Assembly (NCBI GenBank): GCA_036824005.1
Contig: DAITBA010000014.1
Span: forward strand, 1-64,000
Length of the DNA stretch: 64,000 nucleotides
Direction: 5' to 3'
Source of the DNA: DAITBA01 sp036824005
GTDB taxonomy: Bacteria > Pseudomonadota > Gammaproteobacteria > Burkholderiales > Rhodocyclaceae
The notes beneath the pieces were generated by a model. It saw nothing but the letters and a program-made list of their open reading frames with translations, was not told the DNA's origin and made no database searches. The translations under genes and the position numbers were made by a program. This document shows positions 10,563 to 19,544 of this stretch, piece after piece; the stretch's first letter is position 1, and the number at the start of each line of letters is the position of its first letter.

Positions 10563-10600
10563 CGGTCTGGCATCCGCAACACAATTGTAACGACGAACGG

Positions 10601-11074
10601 CTACTTCGCCTCGGACGGGCCGCTCCCCGCCTGCGCAGCAGGCGACTGCGTGCCGGCCGGGCCGCCGATATCGATTTCACGGGCACGGCCGGCCATAGCC
10701 GGCTCACCGGCTGCCGAAGTCGCCCCGCCCGGTTCTGCCGCAGTCACATCGCCGGCGACCCGGGCCAGCTTGCCATCATCGAAAAAGACCGAAAGCCGGC
10801 GCTGTTGTGCCTCGCCACGCCCCGGTTTGAACCGATAGACATAGTCCCAGCGCTCGGCGTGAAACATGTCCGTCAGCAGCGGCGTCCCAAGGACGAATCG
10901 CACCTGGTCCTTGGTCATGCCGGGCTTCAACTGGGCGACCATCTCCTGAGTCACATAGTTGCCCTGGCGCACGTCGATCTTGTAAGGCGTGATGGCCGAA
11001 GTGACATTCGGCAGGCCGGAACAGGCAGGCAGGGCCAAGGCCGCAAGCACGGGGAAGAGGCAGCGGAATTGCAT
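10601..11074 (-). CDS. bamE: Outer-membrane assembly lipoprotein BamE (SmpA/OmlA)
   Basis: 157 residues from ATG 11074; a GTG at 11098 would add eight residues before the signal and is less likely. Lipobox LALPAC with Cys18 as the lipidated residue, so an outer-membrane lipoprotein facing the periplasm. The BamE fold follows (YKIDVRQGNYVTQEM, PGMTKDQVRFVLGTPL, WDYVYRF). It is part of the Bam complex that inserts beta-barrel proteins. The C-terminal 50 residues, rich in Ala, Gly and Pro, extend past the conserved domain and are probably disordered. Divergent from fur across about 105 bases. Confidence 0.95.
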   Translation of the reverse strand: MQFRCLFPVLAALALPACSGLPNVTSAITPYKIDVRQGNYVTQEMVAQLKPGMTKDQVRFVLGTPLLTDMFHAERWDYVYRFKPGRGEAQQRRLSVFFDDGKLARVAGDVTAAEPGGATSAAGEPAMAGRAREIDIGGPAGTQSPAAQAGSGPSEAK

Positions 11075-11091
11075 CGTAACAGGGGCGGGAA

Positions 11092-11123
11092 TTCTCACCG
11101 GGCGCAGAAAGCTATATTATAAA
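11092..11123. promoter_or_regulatory. Candidate divergent promoter between bamE and fur
   Basis: An AT-rich island stands out in GC-rich sequence. On the plus strand TTCTCA (11092-11097) and TATTAT (11115-11120) are 17 bases apart, a fair sigma-70 promoter for fur. On the minus strand 11121-11116 reads TATAAT, a perfect -10 for bamE, but without a recognisable -35. I saw no 19-base Fur box here. Confidence 0.4.
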
Positions 11124-11179
11124 CGCGTTCCCGGCCCCGCCGCCTTTCGCTCACGTCGTCTTTCTGCAACCGAATCGCC

Positions 11180-11620
11180 ATGACCAACTCGCAAAATCTG
11201 AAAAGCATGGGACTGAAGGCGACGTTCCCGCGCCTGAAGATCCTCGACCTGTTTCAGAAGACCGATCTGCGTCATATGACGGCGGAAGACGTCTATCGCC
11301 AGCTAATCAACGAAGGTATGGATATCGGTCTCGCGACCGTCTATCGCGTGCTTACGCAGTTCGAGCAGGCGGGGCTTCTGACGCGCCACTATTTCGAATC
11401 CGGCAAGGCGGTCTTCGAACTGAACGAAGGACGGCATCACGATCATCTGGTCTGCCTGCAGTGCGGCAAGGTGGAAGAGTTCTACGATGCGGAAATCGAG
11501 GCGCGCCAGATGAGTGTCGCCAAGGAACGGGGCTTCGCCGTACATGAGCATGCCCTCTACCTGTACGCCGACTGCGTCAAGCCTGATTGCCCGAACAAGA
11601 AGCACGGCCAGCAAGAATAG
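11180..11620 (+). CDS. fur: Ferric uptake regulator Fur
   Basis: 146 residues, normal for Fur. Winged-helix DNA-binding half (1-85) with the recognition region GLATVYRVLTQFEQAG, then the metal-binding dimerisation half with HHDHLVC (regulatory metal ligands) and CLQCGK plus the C-terminal CVKPDC, the two cysteine pairs of the structural zinc site. With Fe(II) bound it represses iron-uptake genes. The bamE-fur divergent pair next to dapB is a common proteobacterial arrangement. Confidence 0.97.
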   Translation: MTNSQNLKSMGLKATFPRLKILDLFQKTDLRHMTAEDVYRQLINEGMDIGLATVYRVLTQFEQAGLLTRHYFESGKAVFELNEGRHHDHLVCLQCGKVEEFYDAEIEARQMSVAKERGFAVHEHALYLYADCVKPDCPNKKHGQQE

Positions 11621-11823
11621 GTCCCTGCCCGCCGCGTCGAGGCCCGGCGGCATGTTGCGTCGCTGCCGCCCAGCGAGCGATGTCATGCAGCGCGCAAGCG
11701 CACGACATCATCCCGCCCCCGCCAATTGTATGCTCACGCCCCCCGCCCGTGGTAAGTCTCGGCAGCACAAAGCGCCCGCGCGCCGCTGACCACGCGCAAT
11801 CGCCCGGTCCATTACAACAACCA

Positions 11824-12390
11824 ATGGAAGCATTGCTGACCTCGACCGCGCTCGTCGCCATCGCGGAAATCGGCGACAAGACCCAGCTCCTCTCCTTCGT
11901 CCTCGCCGCCCGATTGCGCAAGCCGCTCGCCATCATCCTCGGCATATTCACCGCAACAGTCGCAAATCATGCCCTGGCGGGATCCCTCGGCGTCTGGCTG
12001 GCGCAGTTGCTGCCCCAAAACTGGCTCGTGTGGCTGACCGGCCTCACCTTCATCGCATTCGGCCTGTGGGCGCTGGTGCCCGACAGTCTCGACGGTGAGC
12101 CGCGCGCATACCCGGCCGGCGCCTTCGTCACGACCACCATTGCCTTCTTCCTCGCCGAGATGGGGGACAAAACCCAGCTGGCAACGGTGGCCCTGGGCGC
12201 GCGCTTCGACGCGCTCGCGGCCGTGGTGCTCGGGACGACGCTGGGCATGCTGCTGGCAAACATCCCGGCGGTGCTGGTGGGCGAGGCCCTTGCGCACAAG
12301 CTGCCGATGAGGGCAATCCGCTACCTCGCCGCGCTGTCCTTCATGGTCACCGGCCTCGTGTCCTTCCTCGGCGCCAGCTCGTCGGCCTGA
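11824..12390 (+). CDS. GDT1/TMEM165 (UPF0016) family cation transporter
   Basis: 188 residues from ATG 11824; upstream in-frame sequence is not protein-like. Six predicted membrane segments in two inverted repeats, each carrying the family motif: EIGDKTQL at 15-22 and EMGDKTQL in the second half. These acidic motifs form the ion path. Bacterial members (MntX, Mnx) export Mn2+ and eukaryotic ones exchange Ca2+ or Mn2+ for H+, so manganese export is the best guess. It sits 203 bases after fur. The 5' region contains no manganese riboswitch that I can recognise. The ribosome site is weak. Confidence 0.9.
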   Translation: MEALLTSTALVAIAEIGDKTQLLSFVLAARLRKPLAIILGIFTATVANHALAGSLGVWLAQLLPQNWLVWLTGLTFIAFGLWALVPDSLDGEPRAYPAGAFVTTTIAFFLAEMGDKTQLATVALGARFDALAAVVLGTTLGMLLANIPAVLVGEALAHKLPMRAIRYLAALSFMVTGLVSFLGASSSA

Positions 12391-12607
12391 TCCCGTTCCG
12401 CCCGCATCCCCGCGCCGACGCGGGCAGCCCGACGCGCGGCCGCCGTGCCTTCCTCGGCAGGCCGCCGACGGGGGGCGCGCCGAGCAGCACTCGCCTCGTT
12501 GCCGGCAGGCCGTCGCCATGTTCCGCCACGAGTTCGACAGGCTTTGCTCCAGCGGCGCCACAGTCTGGCGTTCAAATAGGGACAACTGTCGAATCCGGAG
12601 AAGAACA

Positions 12608-13999
12608 ATGGCATCCCCCACTTCCATCACGACCTGGCTGCGCCATGCTCACCTCGCACGCATGCTCCTGCTGGGCGGGCTGGTGCTGCTGCTGGGCATT
12701 CCGGCGGGCATGGTGCAGCGCCTGGTCTACGAGCGCTCCGCGTCCCGCGACCAGGCAGCGGCAGACGTCACGAGCGCTTGGGGCGGCGTGCAGAACGTCA
12801 TCGGACCGCGTTTGGTTGTGCCATTCGTCGAACGCGAAACGGTCAAGGACGCAGACGGCCGGACGGTTAGTCGCGAGCGCCGGCGCAACGCTGTTTTTCT
12901 GCCGGAGTTCCTGAACGTCGAGGGCAATGTCGAGTCGGCGACGCGCTACCGCGGCATCTTCGAAGTACCCGTGTTCCGTGCGCGGCTGAAGCTTGCCGGT
13001 CGTTTCGCAGCGCCGGACTTCACTGCACTCGGCGCCATCGCGGCCGCGGATATTCGCTGGGATGAGGCTCAGCTCGCGCTCCTGTTAGCCGACCCGCGGG
13101 CGATCCAGCGACACACGGTGGTGGCATGGAACGGCGCGAGCGTGGCCTTCATTCCCGGCGCAGGAGTGCTCGGTCAGAGCACGGGCGGTAGCACCGGAAT
13201 ACACGCGCCGCTCGCGGCAGTGATCGGCCACGGCCGCGCCGCAGAGTTTTCCATCGAGATCGAACTGAACGGCAGCCAGTCGCTGTCGCTGGCACCGCTA
13301 TCCAAGGAAACGGCTGTTCGCCTCAGCTCCGACTGGCCGCATCCGAGCTTCCAGGGGCCGTGGTTGCCCGTCGAGCGGGAAATCGGCCCGCGCGGTTTCA
13401 CGGCAGCCTGGACCATTGCCTACCTCGGACGGAACTATCCCCAGCAGTGGGTCGCCGACGTGCAGGCGGAAGACCGAGTTAGGCAATCGCTGTTCGGCGT
13501 GTCCTTCAAGGCCCCCGTCGACGCCTACGCCATGAGCGAACGCAGCGTCAAGTACGCAGCCTTGTTCCTGACCCTTACCTTCGTCACGCTTTGGCTATTC
13601 GAAACGGTCGTCGGACTGCGCATACACTCGGTCCAGTACCTGCTGGTCGGCGCCGCGATGGTGATGTTTTATCTGCTCGAGCTGTCACTCGCCGAGCATC
13701 TTGGATTCCTGGCCGCCTATGCCATTGCCACGGCCTTGGTCACCGCGCTGGTCAGCGCTTATGCCTTTACGCTGCTCAAGCAAGTAAGACGCTGCGCCAT
13801 CGTCACCGGCGTGCTCATCGCCATGTACGGCTATCTTTACCTGCTTCTGCAGGCACAAGACCATGCCCTGGTGGCAGGAACGATCGGGTTATTTGTAGCT
13901 CTGGCGGCAGTCATGTACCTGACACGCCGACTCGATTGGTTCGCGCTGGGTGCGACGGAAACGGCAACGTCGTTGCCGCTGAATGATGCCGGTCAATAG
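12608..13999 (+). CDS. creD: CreD-family inner-membrane protein
   Basis: 463 residues from ATG 12608, with GGAGAAGAA close upstream. One N-terminal membrane helix (LLLGGLVLLLGIPAGM), a long periplasmic region with the family hallmark VIGPRLVVPF near 62, and about six helices in the C-terminal 170 residues (ALFLTLTFVTLWLFE and onward). CreD belongs to the Cre regulon in Escherichia coli and affects envelope integrity and resistance to beta-lactams and colicins; its biochemistry is unknown. Here it lacks neighbouring creB or creC. Its last seven bases overlap the 3' end of recN on the other strand. Confidence 0.92.
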   Translation: MASPTSITTWLRHAHLARMLLLGGLVLLLGIPAGMVQRLVYERSASRDQAAADVTSAWGGVQNVIGPRLVVPFVERETVKDADGRTVSRERRRNAVFLPEFLNVEGNVESATRYRGIFEVPVFRARLKLAGRFAAPDFTALGAIAAADIRWDEAQLALLLADPRAIQRHTVVAWNGASVAFIPGAGVLGQSTGGSTGIHAPLAAVIGHGRAAEFSIEIELNGSQSLSLAPLSKETAVRLSSDWPHPSFQGPWLPVEREIGPRGFTAAWTIAYLGRNYPQQWVADVQAEDRVRQSLFGVSFKAPVDAYAMSERSVKYAALFLTLTFVTLWLFETVVGLRIHSVQYLLVGAAMVMFYLLELSLAEHLGFLAAYAIATALVTALVSAYAFTLLKQVRRCAIVTGVLIAMYGYLYLLLQAQDHALVAGTIGLFVALAAVMYLTRRLDWFALGATETATSLPLNDAGQ

Positions 14000-15642
14000 C
14001 CCAGCATTTCGCGGGCGTGCTTCCGTGTAGTGTCCGTGATGTTGACGCCGCCGAGCATGCGGGCGATCTCCTCGATGCGGCCATTTCGGTCGAGGACGGT
14101 GACGCGGCTCACCACGCCGCCCTCGGCGCCGTCCTTTGCGACGGACCATTGCCAGTCGGCCTGGGCCGCCACCTGCGGCAGGTGGGTGACGCACAGTACC
14201 TGCCGATGGCACCCGAGCTCCTTGAGCAGCCGGCCGACGATTTCGGCCACGCGACCGCCGATGCCCACGTCCACCTCGTCGAATACCAGCGTCGGTGTCG
14301 CGCCGCTCTTGCTCGTGATGACCTGGATCCCCAGGCCGATGCGCGACAGCTCGCCGCCGGAGGCCACCCGCGCCAGCGGTCGTAGCGGCTGGCCGGAATT
14401 GGCGGTGACCAGACACTCGACACGCTCCAGTCCGTAGGCAGCGCCCTCCTCGACACGTTCCAGCGCCACCTCAAATCGACCATCGGGCATGGAAAGCTGC
14501 TGCATCGCCTCGCTCACCGCCCGCGACAACTGGCCCGCGGCCTGGGTGCGCTGCGCGCTCAGTTGAGTCGCCACCTCCAGATAGATCTCGTGCGCCTGCC
14601 GTTCGCGCTCGGCGAGCACGGCAGGATCACCCCACGACTGCACCTGCCCCAGCCGCGTCTGCAAGCGATCCAGCAGATCTGGCAGCGCCTCGGCGGTGAC
14701 ATGGTGCTTCCGGGCGATTGCGTCCACGGCCGCGATACGCCGTTCCAGCTCCGCCAGTCGCTGCGGGTCCAGATCCAGATGCTCGCGATAGCGGCGCAAG
14801 GCATGCACCGTCTCGCCGATCTGGATCTGCGCGCCTTCAAGCAGCTCGCGCACATCCGTGAGCCGTGCATCATATTCTGCCAGCGCGGCAAAGCGCACGG
14901 CCAGGCTCTCCACCTGCGCAGCGAGCGCCATGTCGCCTTCATCGAGCACAGCGAGCGCCTCCTCGGCGCCGTTGAGCAGGCTCGCCGCGTGGCCGAGCCG
15001 CCGGTGCTCGAGCACGGTCTCCTGCCACTGCTGGAGATCGAACCCCAGGGCTTCCAACTCCCGCACCTGCCATTCCAGCAACTCGCGCTCGCGGGCGTTG
15101 CTGGCCGCGTTCTCTTCTGCAGCAAGGCGCGCCTGCCGCGCCTGCTGCCAGGCTCGGAATCGCTCGCCTGTACGTCGCGCCAGATCCTCCAGTCCAGCGT
15201 GAGCATCAAGCAGCATGCGCTGAGTGTCAGTGCGCAGCAGCGCGTGATGCGCGTGTTGACCGTGGATGTCCACCAGGTGTTCGCCCAGCTCGCGCAGCTG
15301 GGTTGCCGTCGCGGGCGCACCATTGACGTAGGCGCGCGAGCGGCCACCGGCTTCGATCACCCGCCGCACAAGGCAGGCGTCGGTATCGAAATCGTGATCG
15401 CGCAACCATCCAACCGCGGGCGCGGTTTCGGCAAGATCAAACTCGGCGCTGATTTCCGCGCGCTCTGCCCCCTGGCGCACCACCGATGCGTCGGCACGCT
15501 CGCCCAGCACCAGCGACAGGGCGTCCACCAGGATGGACTTGCCGGCGCCGGTTTCGCCGGTGAGCGCACCAAAGCCGGATTCGAATTCCAGCGCGAGGCG
15601 CTCGATGATGACGAAGTCGCGGATATGCAATCGGCGAAGCAT
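13993..15642 (-). CDS. recN: DNA repair protein RecN
   Basis: 549 residues from ATG 15642 (MLRRLHIRDFVIIERL); an upstream ATG at 15657 adds five residues and is less likely. SMC-like ATPase: Walker A GETGAGKS near 33-40, a long central coiled coil, ABC signature ASGGELSRIGL, Walker B TLVFDEVDVGIGG and a C-terminal His switch (VTHLPQVAA). RecN bridges DNA ends in double-strand-break repair with RecA. It follows nadK by 22 bases, and nadK-recN is a conserved pair in proteobacteria. Confidence 0.97.
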   Translation of the reverse strand: MLRRLHIRDFVIIERLALEFESGFGALTGETGAGKSILVDALSLVLGERADASVVRQGAERAEISAEFDLAETAPAVGWLRDHDFDTDACLVRRVIEAGGRSRAYVNGAPATATQLRELGEHLVDIHGQHAHHALLRTDTQRMLLDAHAGLEDLARRTGERFRAWQQARQARLAAEENAASNARERELLEWQVRELEALGFDLQQWQETVLEHRRLGHAASLLNGAEEALAVLDEGDMALAAQVESLAVRFAALAEYDARLTDVRELLEGAQIQIGETVHALRRYREHLDLDPQRLAELERRIAAVDAIARKHHVTAEALPDLLDRLQTRLGQVQSWGDPAVLAERERQAHEIYLEVATQLSAQRTQAAGQLSRAVSEAMQQLSMPDGRFEVALERVEEGAAYGLERVECLVTANSGQPLRPLARVASGGELSRIGLGIQVITSKSGATPTLVFDEVDVGIGGRVAEIVGRLLKELGCHRQVLCVTHLPQVAAQADWQWSVAKDGAEGGVVSRVTVLDRNGRIEEIARMLGGVNITDTTRKHAREMLGY

Positions 15643-15664
15643 GCAACGCGGCGCCAACGGCGCG

Positions 15665-16546
15665 TCAGGGCGTGTGGTTCCTCGGCGCCTCGCTCCAGCG
15701 CAGCTTTTCCCGAAGCATGGCGAAATAGCTGTAGCCGGGCGGATGCAGAAGGGTCACCGAATGCGCAGAGCGGGCAATGCGCACGCAATCACCCGCTCTG
15801 GCATCGAAGCTGGTCTGGCCGTCGAAATGCACGCGTGCGTCATGGGGCGCGACAAGTGTGATCTCAATGGTGCTACCATCGCTGACCGTGATCGGCCGGT
15901 TGGACAACGCATGGGGACACAGCGGCACCAGCGCGATGCCCGGCACCGCCGGATGCAGGATCGGCCCGTTAGCCGACAGGGCGTAGGCGGTGGAGCCGGT
16001 AGGCGTGCACACGATCATGCCGTCCGAGCGCTGGTTGTAGATGAACTCCGAGTCGATCTTGACCTCGAACTCGATCATTCGGCCCAGTTCGCCCTTGTTC
16101 ACCACGACATCGTTGAGCGCCAGCGCACGCAGCGCACATTCGCCACCGCGCAGGATGGTCGCCTCGAGCAGGAAGCGGCGGTCGGTGGTGTAGTGGCCCT
16201 GGAGTAGTTCGGCGAAGCGCTCCAGCATGTCATGCCGCGAGATATCGGTCATGAATCCGAGCCGCCCCTGATTGATGCCGACCAGAGGTACGCCGTATTC
16301 GACCATGCGCCGTGCCGTATTGAGCATGGTACCGTCCCCGCCCAGGATGACGGCTAAGTCCGCGCGTGCGCCGATTTCCTCGTAGTTGGCGATGGGAAAC
16401 CCGCTCGTTCCCGTGGAACTCGCCGTTCCCTGCTCGATGAGTACCGTGCCGCCATAGCCGCGCAGGAAGTTCGCCAGGGTGCGCAGGGTCTCCCCGATCT
16501 CCGGGCTCTGGTACTTGCCGATCAAGGCGATGGTTCGAAAGGTCAT
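15665..16546 (-). CDS. nadK: NAD kinase
   Basis: 293 residues from ATG 16546 (MTFRTIALIGKY). Key motifs: GGDGTM at 69-74, the NE/D-type segment LALNDVVVNKGE, and the TPTGSTAYALSANGPI loop that holds the NAD ribose and phosphate. It phosphorylates NAD+ to NADP+ in the cytoplasm. It is divergent from hrcA across 124 bases and leads into recN. Confidence 0.97.
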   Translation of the reverse strand: MTFRTIALIGKYQSPEIGETLRTLANFLRGYGGTVLIEQGTASSTGTSGFPIANYEEIGARADLAVILGGDGTMLNTARRMVEYGVPLVGINQGRLGFMTDISRHDMLERFAELLQGHYTTDRRFLLEATILRGGECALRALALNDVVVNKGELGRMIEFEVKIDSEFIYNQRSDGMIVCTPTGSTAYALSANGPILHPAVPGIALVPLCPHALSNRPITVSDGSTIEITLVAPHDARVHFDGQTSFDARAGDCVRIARSAHSVTLLHPPGYSYFAMLREKLRWSEAPRNHTP

Positions 16547-16670
16547 GGCGGAATTAAACCATACTTCGCGCATTAAGAACGCGGGCGGCAGCCGCGCCGC
16601 GGAATGTCGTAAGCGTCGCATTTTTTTGTAGAATGGACGCACTTCAAGCCGCTTCGCACCGCCGACACCG

Positions 16671-17690
16671 ATGCTGGACCAGCGCGCCCAGATCCTGCTC
16701 AAGACCTTGATCGAACGCTACATTGCCGAAGGGCAACCGGTCGGTTCGCGGGCATTGTCCAAGCATTCCGGCCTTGAGTTGTCGCCGGCCACCGTGCGCA
16801 ACGTCATGTCGGATCTGGAGGATCTGGGATTCATTGTCAGCCCGCACACCTCCGCGGGGCGGGTGCCGACCACGCGCGGCTATCGCTTCTTCGTCGATAC
16901 GCTGCTCACCGTGCGCCCCATGGCGATGGCGCAGGTGCACGAACTGGAGGACCAACTGCAGCGCGACCACCCCCAGCGCCTCATCAGCTCCGCCTCGCAG
17001 TTGCTCTCCCATCTGACGCATTTCGCCGGGGTCGTGATGGCGCCCCGGCGCAGCTCACCCAGGATCCGGCAGATCGAGTTTCTCAGCCTCGGCGACAAGC
17101 GGATTCTGCTCATCATCGTCACCCATGATGGCGATGTTCAGAATCGGATTTTGTTCACGCAACGCAACTACACCGCCAGCGAGCTGACCGCCGCCGCCAA
17201 TTATCTGACCCAGAACTTCGCCGGGTTCGACTTCGCAGAAATCCGCCTCCGCCTCAACGAGGAGTTGCGGCAACTGCGCACCGAGATGACTGAGCTGATG
17301 ACCGCGGCCATCGAGGCAGGCAACGAGGCCGTCACCGAGACGACGACACCGTATGTGATCTCGGGCGAGAAGAACCTGCTCGATATCGAGGACCTGGCCT
17401 CGAACATGCAGCGGTTGCGGGAGCTGTTCGCCCTGTTCGAACAGCGCACCGCCATTGCGCAGTTGCTGGACATCGGCAACCGGGCCGCTGGCGTGCAGAT
17501 CTTCATCGGCGGCGAGTCGGGCATCGCGCCGCTCGACGAATGCAGCGTCGTTGCTGCTCCCTACGAGGTGGATGGTCAGGTGGTGGGGTCCGTAGGCGTC
17601 ATCGGGCCGACGCGAATGGCCTACGAGCGGGTGATCCCCATCGTGGAGATCACCGCCAAGCTGGTCTCGAGCGCGCTTTCGTCCCACTGA
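16671..17690 (+). CDS. hrcA: Heat-inducible transcription repressor HrcA
   Basis: 339 residues. N-terminal winged helix (LDQRAQILLKTLIERYI; ATVRNVMSDLEDLGFI; HTSAGRVPT), then the GAF-like dimerisation domain with an inserted segment. HrcA binds CIRCE operators in front of groE or dnaK genes and depends on GroEL for folding. I see no CIRCE inverted repeat in this window, including in front of hrcA itself and grpE, so its targets probably lie elsewhere (groESL). A candidate extended -10 (TGTAGAAT, 16627-16634) lies upstream, without a clear -35. Confidence 0.97.
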   Translation: MLDQRAQILLKTLIERYIAEGQPVGSRALSKHSGLELSPATVRNVMSDLEDLGFIVSPHTSAGRVPTTRGYRFFVDTLLTVRPMAMAQVHELEDQLQRDHPQRLISSASQLLSHLTHFAGVVMAPRRSSPRIRQIEFLSLGDKRILLIIVTHDGDVQNRILFTQRNYTASELTAAANYLTQNFAGFDFAEIRLRLNEELRQLRTEMTELMTAAIEAGNEAVTETTTPYVISGEKNLLDIEDLASNMQRLRELFALFEQRTAIAQLLDIGNRAAGVQIFIGGESGIAPLDECSVVAAPYEVDGQVVGSVGVIGPTRMAYERVIPIVEITAKLVSSALSSH

Positions 17691-17703
17691 TTCGGCTGGG
17701 TCA

Positions 17704-18801
17704 ATGCCCCGTTTCTGGCCCGAACCGGAATACGAGCACGGCACGCCGGCCCGGACTGCCGTTGTGCTGGTCAATCTCGGCACACCCGAGGCGCCGACCA
17801 AAGCCGCATTGCGCACCTATCTCAAGGAGTTTCTGAGTGATCCCCGCGTCGTCGATGTCCCCCGGCTGGTATGGCGGCCTATTCTGCACGGCGTGATCCT
17901 CAATACCCGGCCAGCACGCTCGGCGGAGAAGTACGCGCGCATCTGGACCGCCGACGGCTCACCGCTGAAGGTGCACACCGCCCTGCAGGCAAAGCTGCTG
18001 CGCGGGTTCCTGGGCCACGGCGGCAACCCGGAAATCGTGGTCGCGTGGGCAATGCGCTACGGCAACCCATCCATTGCGGAAACCCTGCAGCAGCTGAAGC
18101 GCGACAACTGCACCCGAATCCTCGTCCTGCCTCTGTACCCGCAGTATGCTGCCAGCACCACCGCAAGCGTTTTCGACGAGGTTGCGCGTTGCATGCGCAG
18201 TTGGCGCAACGTGCCCGAACTGCGCTTTGTCCGTAGCTTCGCCGACGATCCCGATTACATCGCCGCGCTCGATGCCACCGTGCGCGAGCACTGGATGCAC
18301 CACGGCAAGCCCGACAAGCTCGTCATGAGCTTTCACGGCGTTCCCCGGTTCGCCCTGACCATGGGCGATCCCTATCACTGCGAGTGCCAGAAGACCGCGC
18401 GGCTGCTTGCCGAGAACCTGGGGCTGGCGCCTGGGCAATACGACGTTACGTTTCAATCGCGATTCGGGCGGGCCGAGTGGCTGCAGCCCTACACGCAACC
18501 GACGCTGGAGAGTTATGCGCGTGAGGGTGTGCGCCGGGTCGCGGTCATCTGTCCCGGCTTCGTCGCCGATTGCTTGGAGACCCTCGAGGAGATCGCGATC
18601 GAGTGCAAGACCGCTTTCCTGCGCGCTGGCGGCACCGAGTTTCACTTCATCGCAGGTCTGAACGAGCGCGACGACTGGATCTCGGCCCTCGCGTCATTGG
18701 CGCGCGCGCACATGCGCGATTGGCTTGAATCGCGCAAACCCGACGGGAAGGAACTGATGAGATGTCGCGAGCGCGCGCTGGCACTGGGCGCCACGAAGTA
18801 G
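17704..18801 (+). CDS. hemH: Ferrochelatase
   Basis: 365 residues, the length of the longer proteobacterial type. VLVNLGTPEAPT near 21, MSFHGVPRF with the catalytic His near 210, QSRFGRAEWLQPYT and CPGFVADCLETLEEI with the conserved Glu. It inserts Fe2+ into protoporphyrin IX, the last step of haem b synthesis, at the inner face of the membrane. It starts 13 bases after hrcA. A hairpin follows the stop. Confidence 0.97.
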   Translation: MPRFWPEPEYEHGTPARTAVVLVNLGTPEAPTKAALRTYLKEFLSDPRVVDVPRLVWRPILHGVILNTRPARSAEKYARIWTADGSPLKVHTALQAKLLRGFLGHGGNPEIVVAWAMRYGNPSIAETLQQLKRDNCTRILVLPLYPQYAASTTASVFDEVARCMRSWRNVPELRFVRSFADDPDYIAALDATVREHWMHHGKPDKLVMSFHGVPRFALTMGDPYHCECQKTARLLAENLGLAPGQYDVTFQSRFGRAEWLQPYTQPTLESYAREGVRRVAVICPGFVADCLETLEEIAIECKTAFLRAGGTEFHFIAGLNERDDWISALASLARAHMRDWLESRKPDGKELMRCRERALALGATK

Positions 18802-18822
18802 GCGGCACTTGCTAGCGCGATT

Positions 18823-18847
18823 GCCGTGGCTAAGGTGCAGCCACGGC
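18823..18847. terminator. Hairpin between convergent hemH and AP2-domain gene
   Basis: A perfect 9 bp inverted repeat, GCCGTGGCT and AGCCACGGC, around a 7-base loop. It sits in the 56-base gap between two convergent genes and could stop transcription from both sides. There is no T-run, so it is not a classical intrinsic terminator. Confidence 0.5.
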
Positions 18848-18857
18848 CCTACGAACC

Positions 18858-19385
18858 TTACGCAGCACGCGCGGAGCCATTGGCATCGCCGCGGCGGCGC
18901 GTCTGCTTGCGCCGGGCAGCGCCCGGATCGAATGCTCCTTCGATCATCCTCATCGCATCGCGGCGCGCCTTCAAGGCCATCCTGAATGCGACATCTTCGC
19001 CGTACTTCTTGACTGAGAACTTGACGCGCTTGCGCTTGCCGCTGGGCAGCGGCCACGAGGCAACCCAGAACCAGCGCTGCTTGGCGGGCGACAGCTTGCG
19101 CGTCTCAGACGAGCAGTAGCGGCACACACCGACGACGCCGGAGCGGTTGTTGCTTTTCACGATGTTCGAATACTCACGCATCGAAAGGGGCGGATGTTTC
19201 TCGATGATCTTGTCGCGGAACTCCTTCGCCGCGACAAACGACTTCTGCTTGCCGCCATGGGTCCCATCGCTGAAGTGGCGACGATAGATGATACCGCGCC
19301 GCTGAATCGTAACGAGCCAGCCGTGTGTTCGGCTGGAATCGTTATCGACGCGACTGATGCCGTAGACCGACTTCCCTTGGTTCAT
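18858..19385 (-). CDS. AP2-domain DNA-binding protein
   Basis: 175 basic residues, with a good ribosome site (AGGAGGG) before ATG 19385. The N-terminus (GKSVYGISRVDND...HGWLVTIQRRG) and the middle (NNRSGVVGVCRYC, then FWVASWPLPSGKRKR, KFSVKKYGEDVAFRMAL) have the layout of bacterial AP2-type proteins: a small three-strand sheet plus a helix that binds DNA. Such proteins occur singly in bacterial genomes and, as AP2-HNH fusions, in mobile elements; no HNH motif is present here. The role is unknown: a transcription factor or a leftover of a mobile element are both possible. It interrupts the otherwise conserved hemH-grpE neighbourhood. Confidence 0.75.
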   Translation of the reverse strand: MNQGKSVYGISRVDNDSSRTHGWLVTIQRRGIIYRRHFSDGTHGGKQKSFVAAKEFRDKIIEKHPPLSMREYSNIVKSNNRSGVVGVCRYCSSETRKLSPAKQRWFWVASWPLPSGKRKRVKFSVKKYGEDVAFRMALKARRDAMRMIEGAFDPGAARRKQTRRRGDANGSARAA

Positions 19386-19544
19386 TTTCTACCCTCCTGC
19401 TGCCGCGTTGCGGCGATTTGATGCGTTCGGCCACCTCTAGCAAACCGCATCTCGACTATCGAACATCGCCTTGGCGAGCACGCGCGCGCTTGAATTGTGA
19501 GCACAGGCGCCTCATCTGAAGGCAATCCAAACTGGAGAGAAACG

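Noticed and set aside
11075..11179. Fur box for autoregulation of fur
   Set aside because: No good match to the 19-base GATAATGATAATCATTATC pattern; only an AT-rich promoter-like island.
11621..11823. Manganese (yybP-ykoY) riboswitch upstream of the GDT1-family gene
   Set aside because: The gene family often has one, but the conserved aptamer sequences are not recognisable here. A covariance search would settle it.
16547..16670. CIRCE operator (TTAGCACTC-N9-GAGTGCTAA) expected near hrcA
   Set aside because: I searched the regions before hrcA, grpE and dnaK by eye and found no such inverted repeat.
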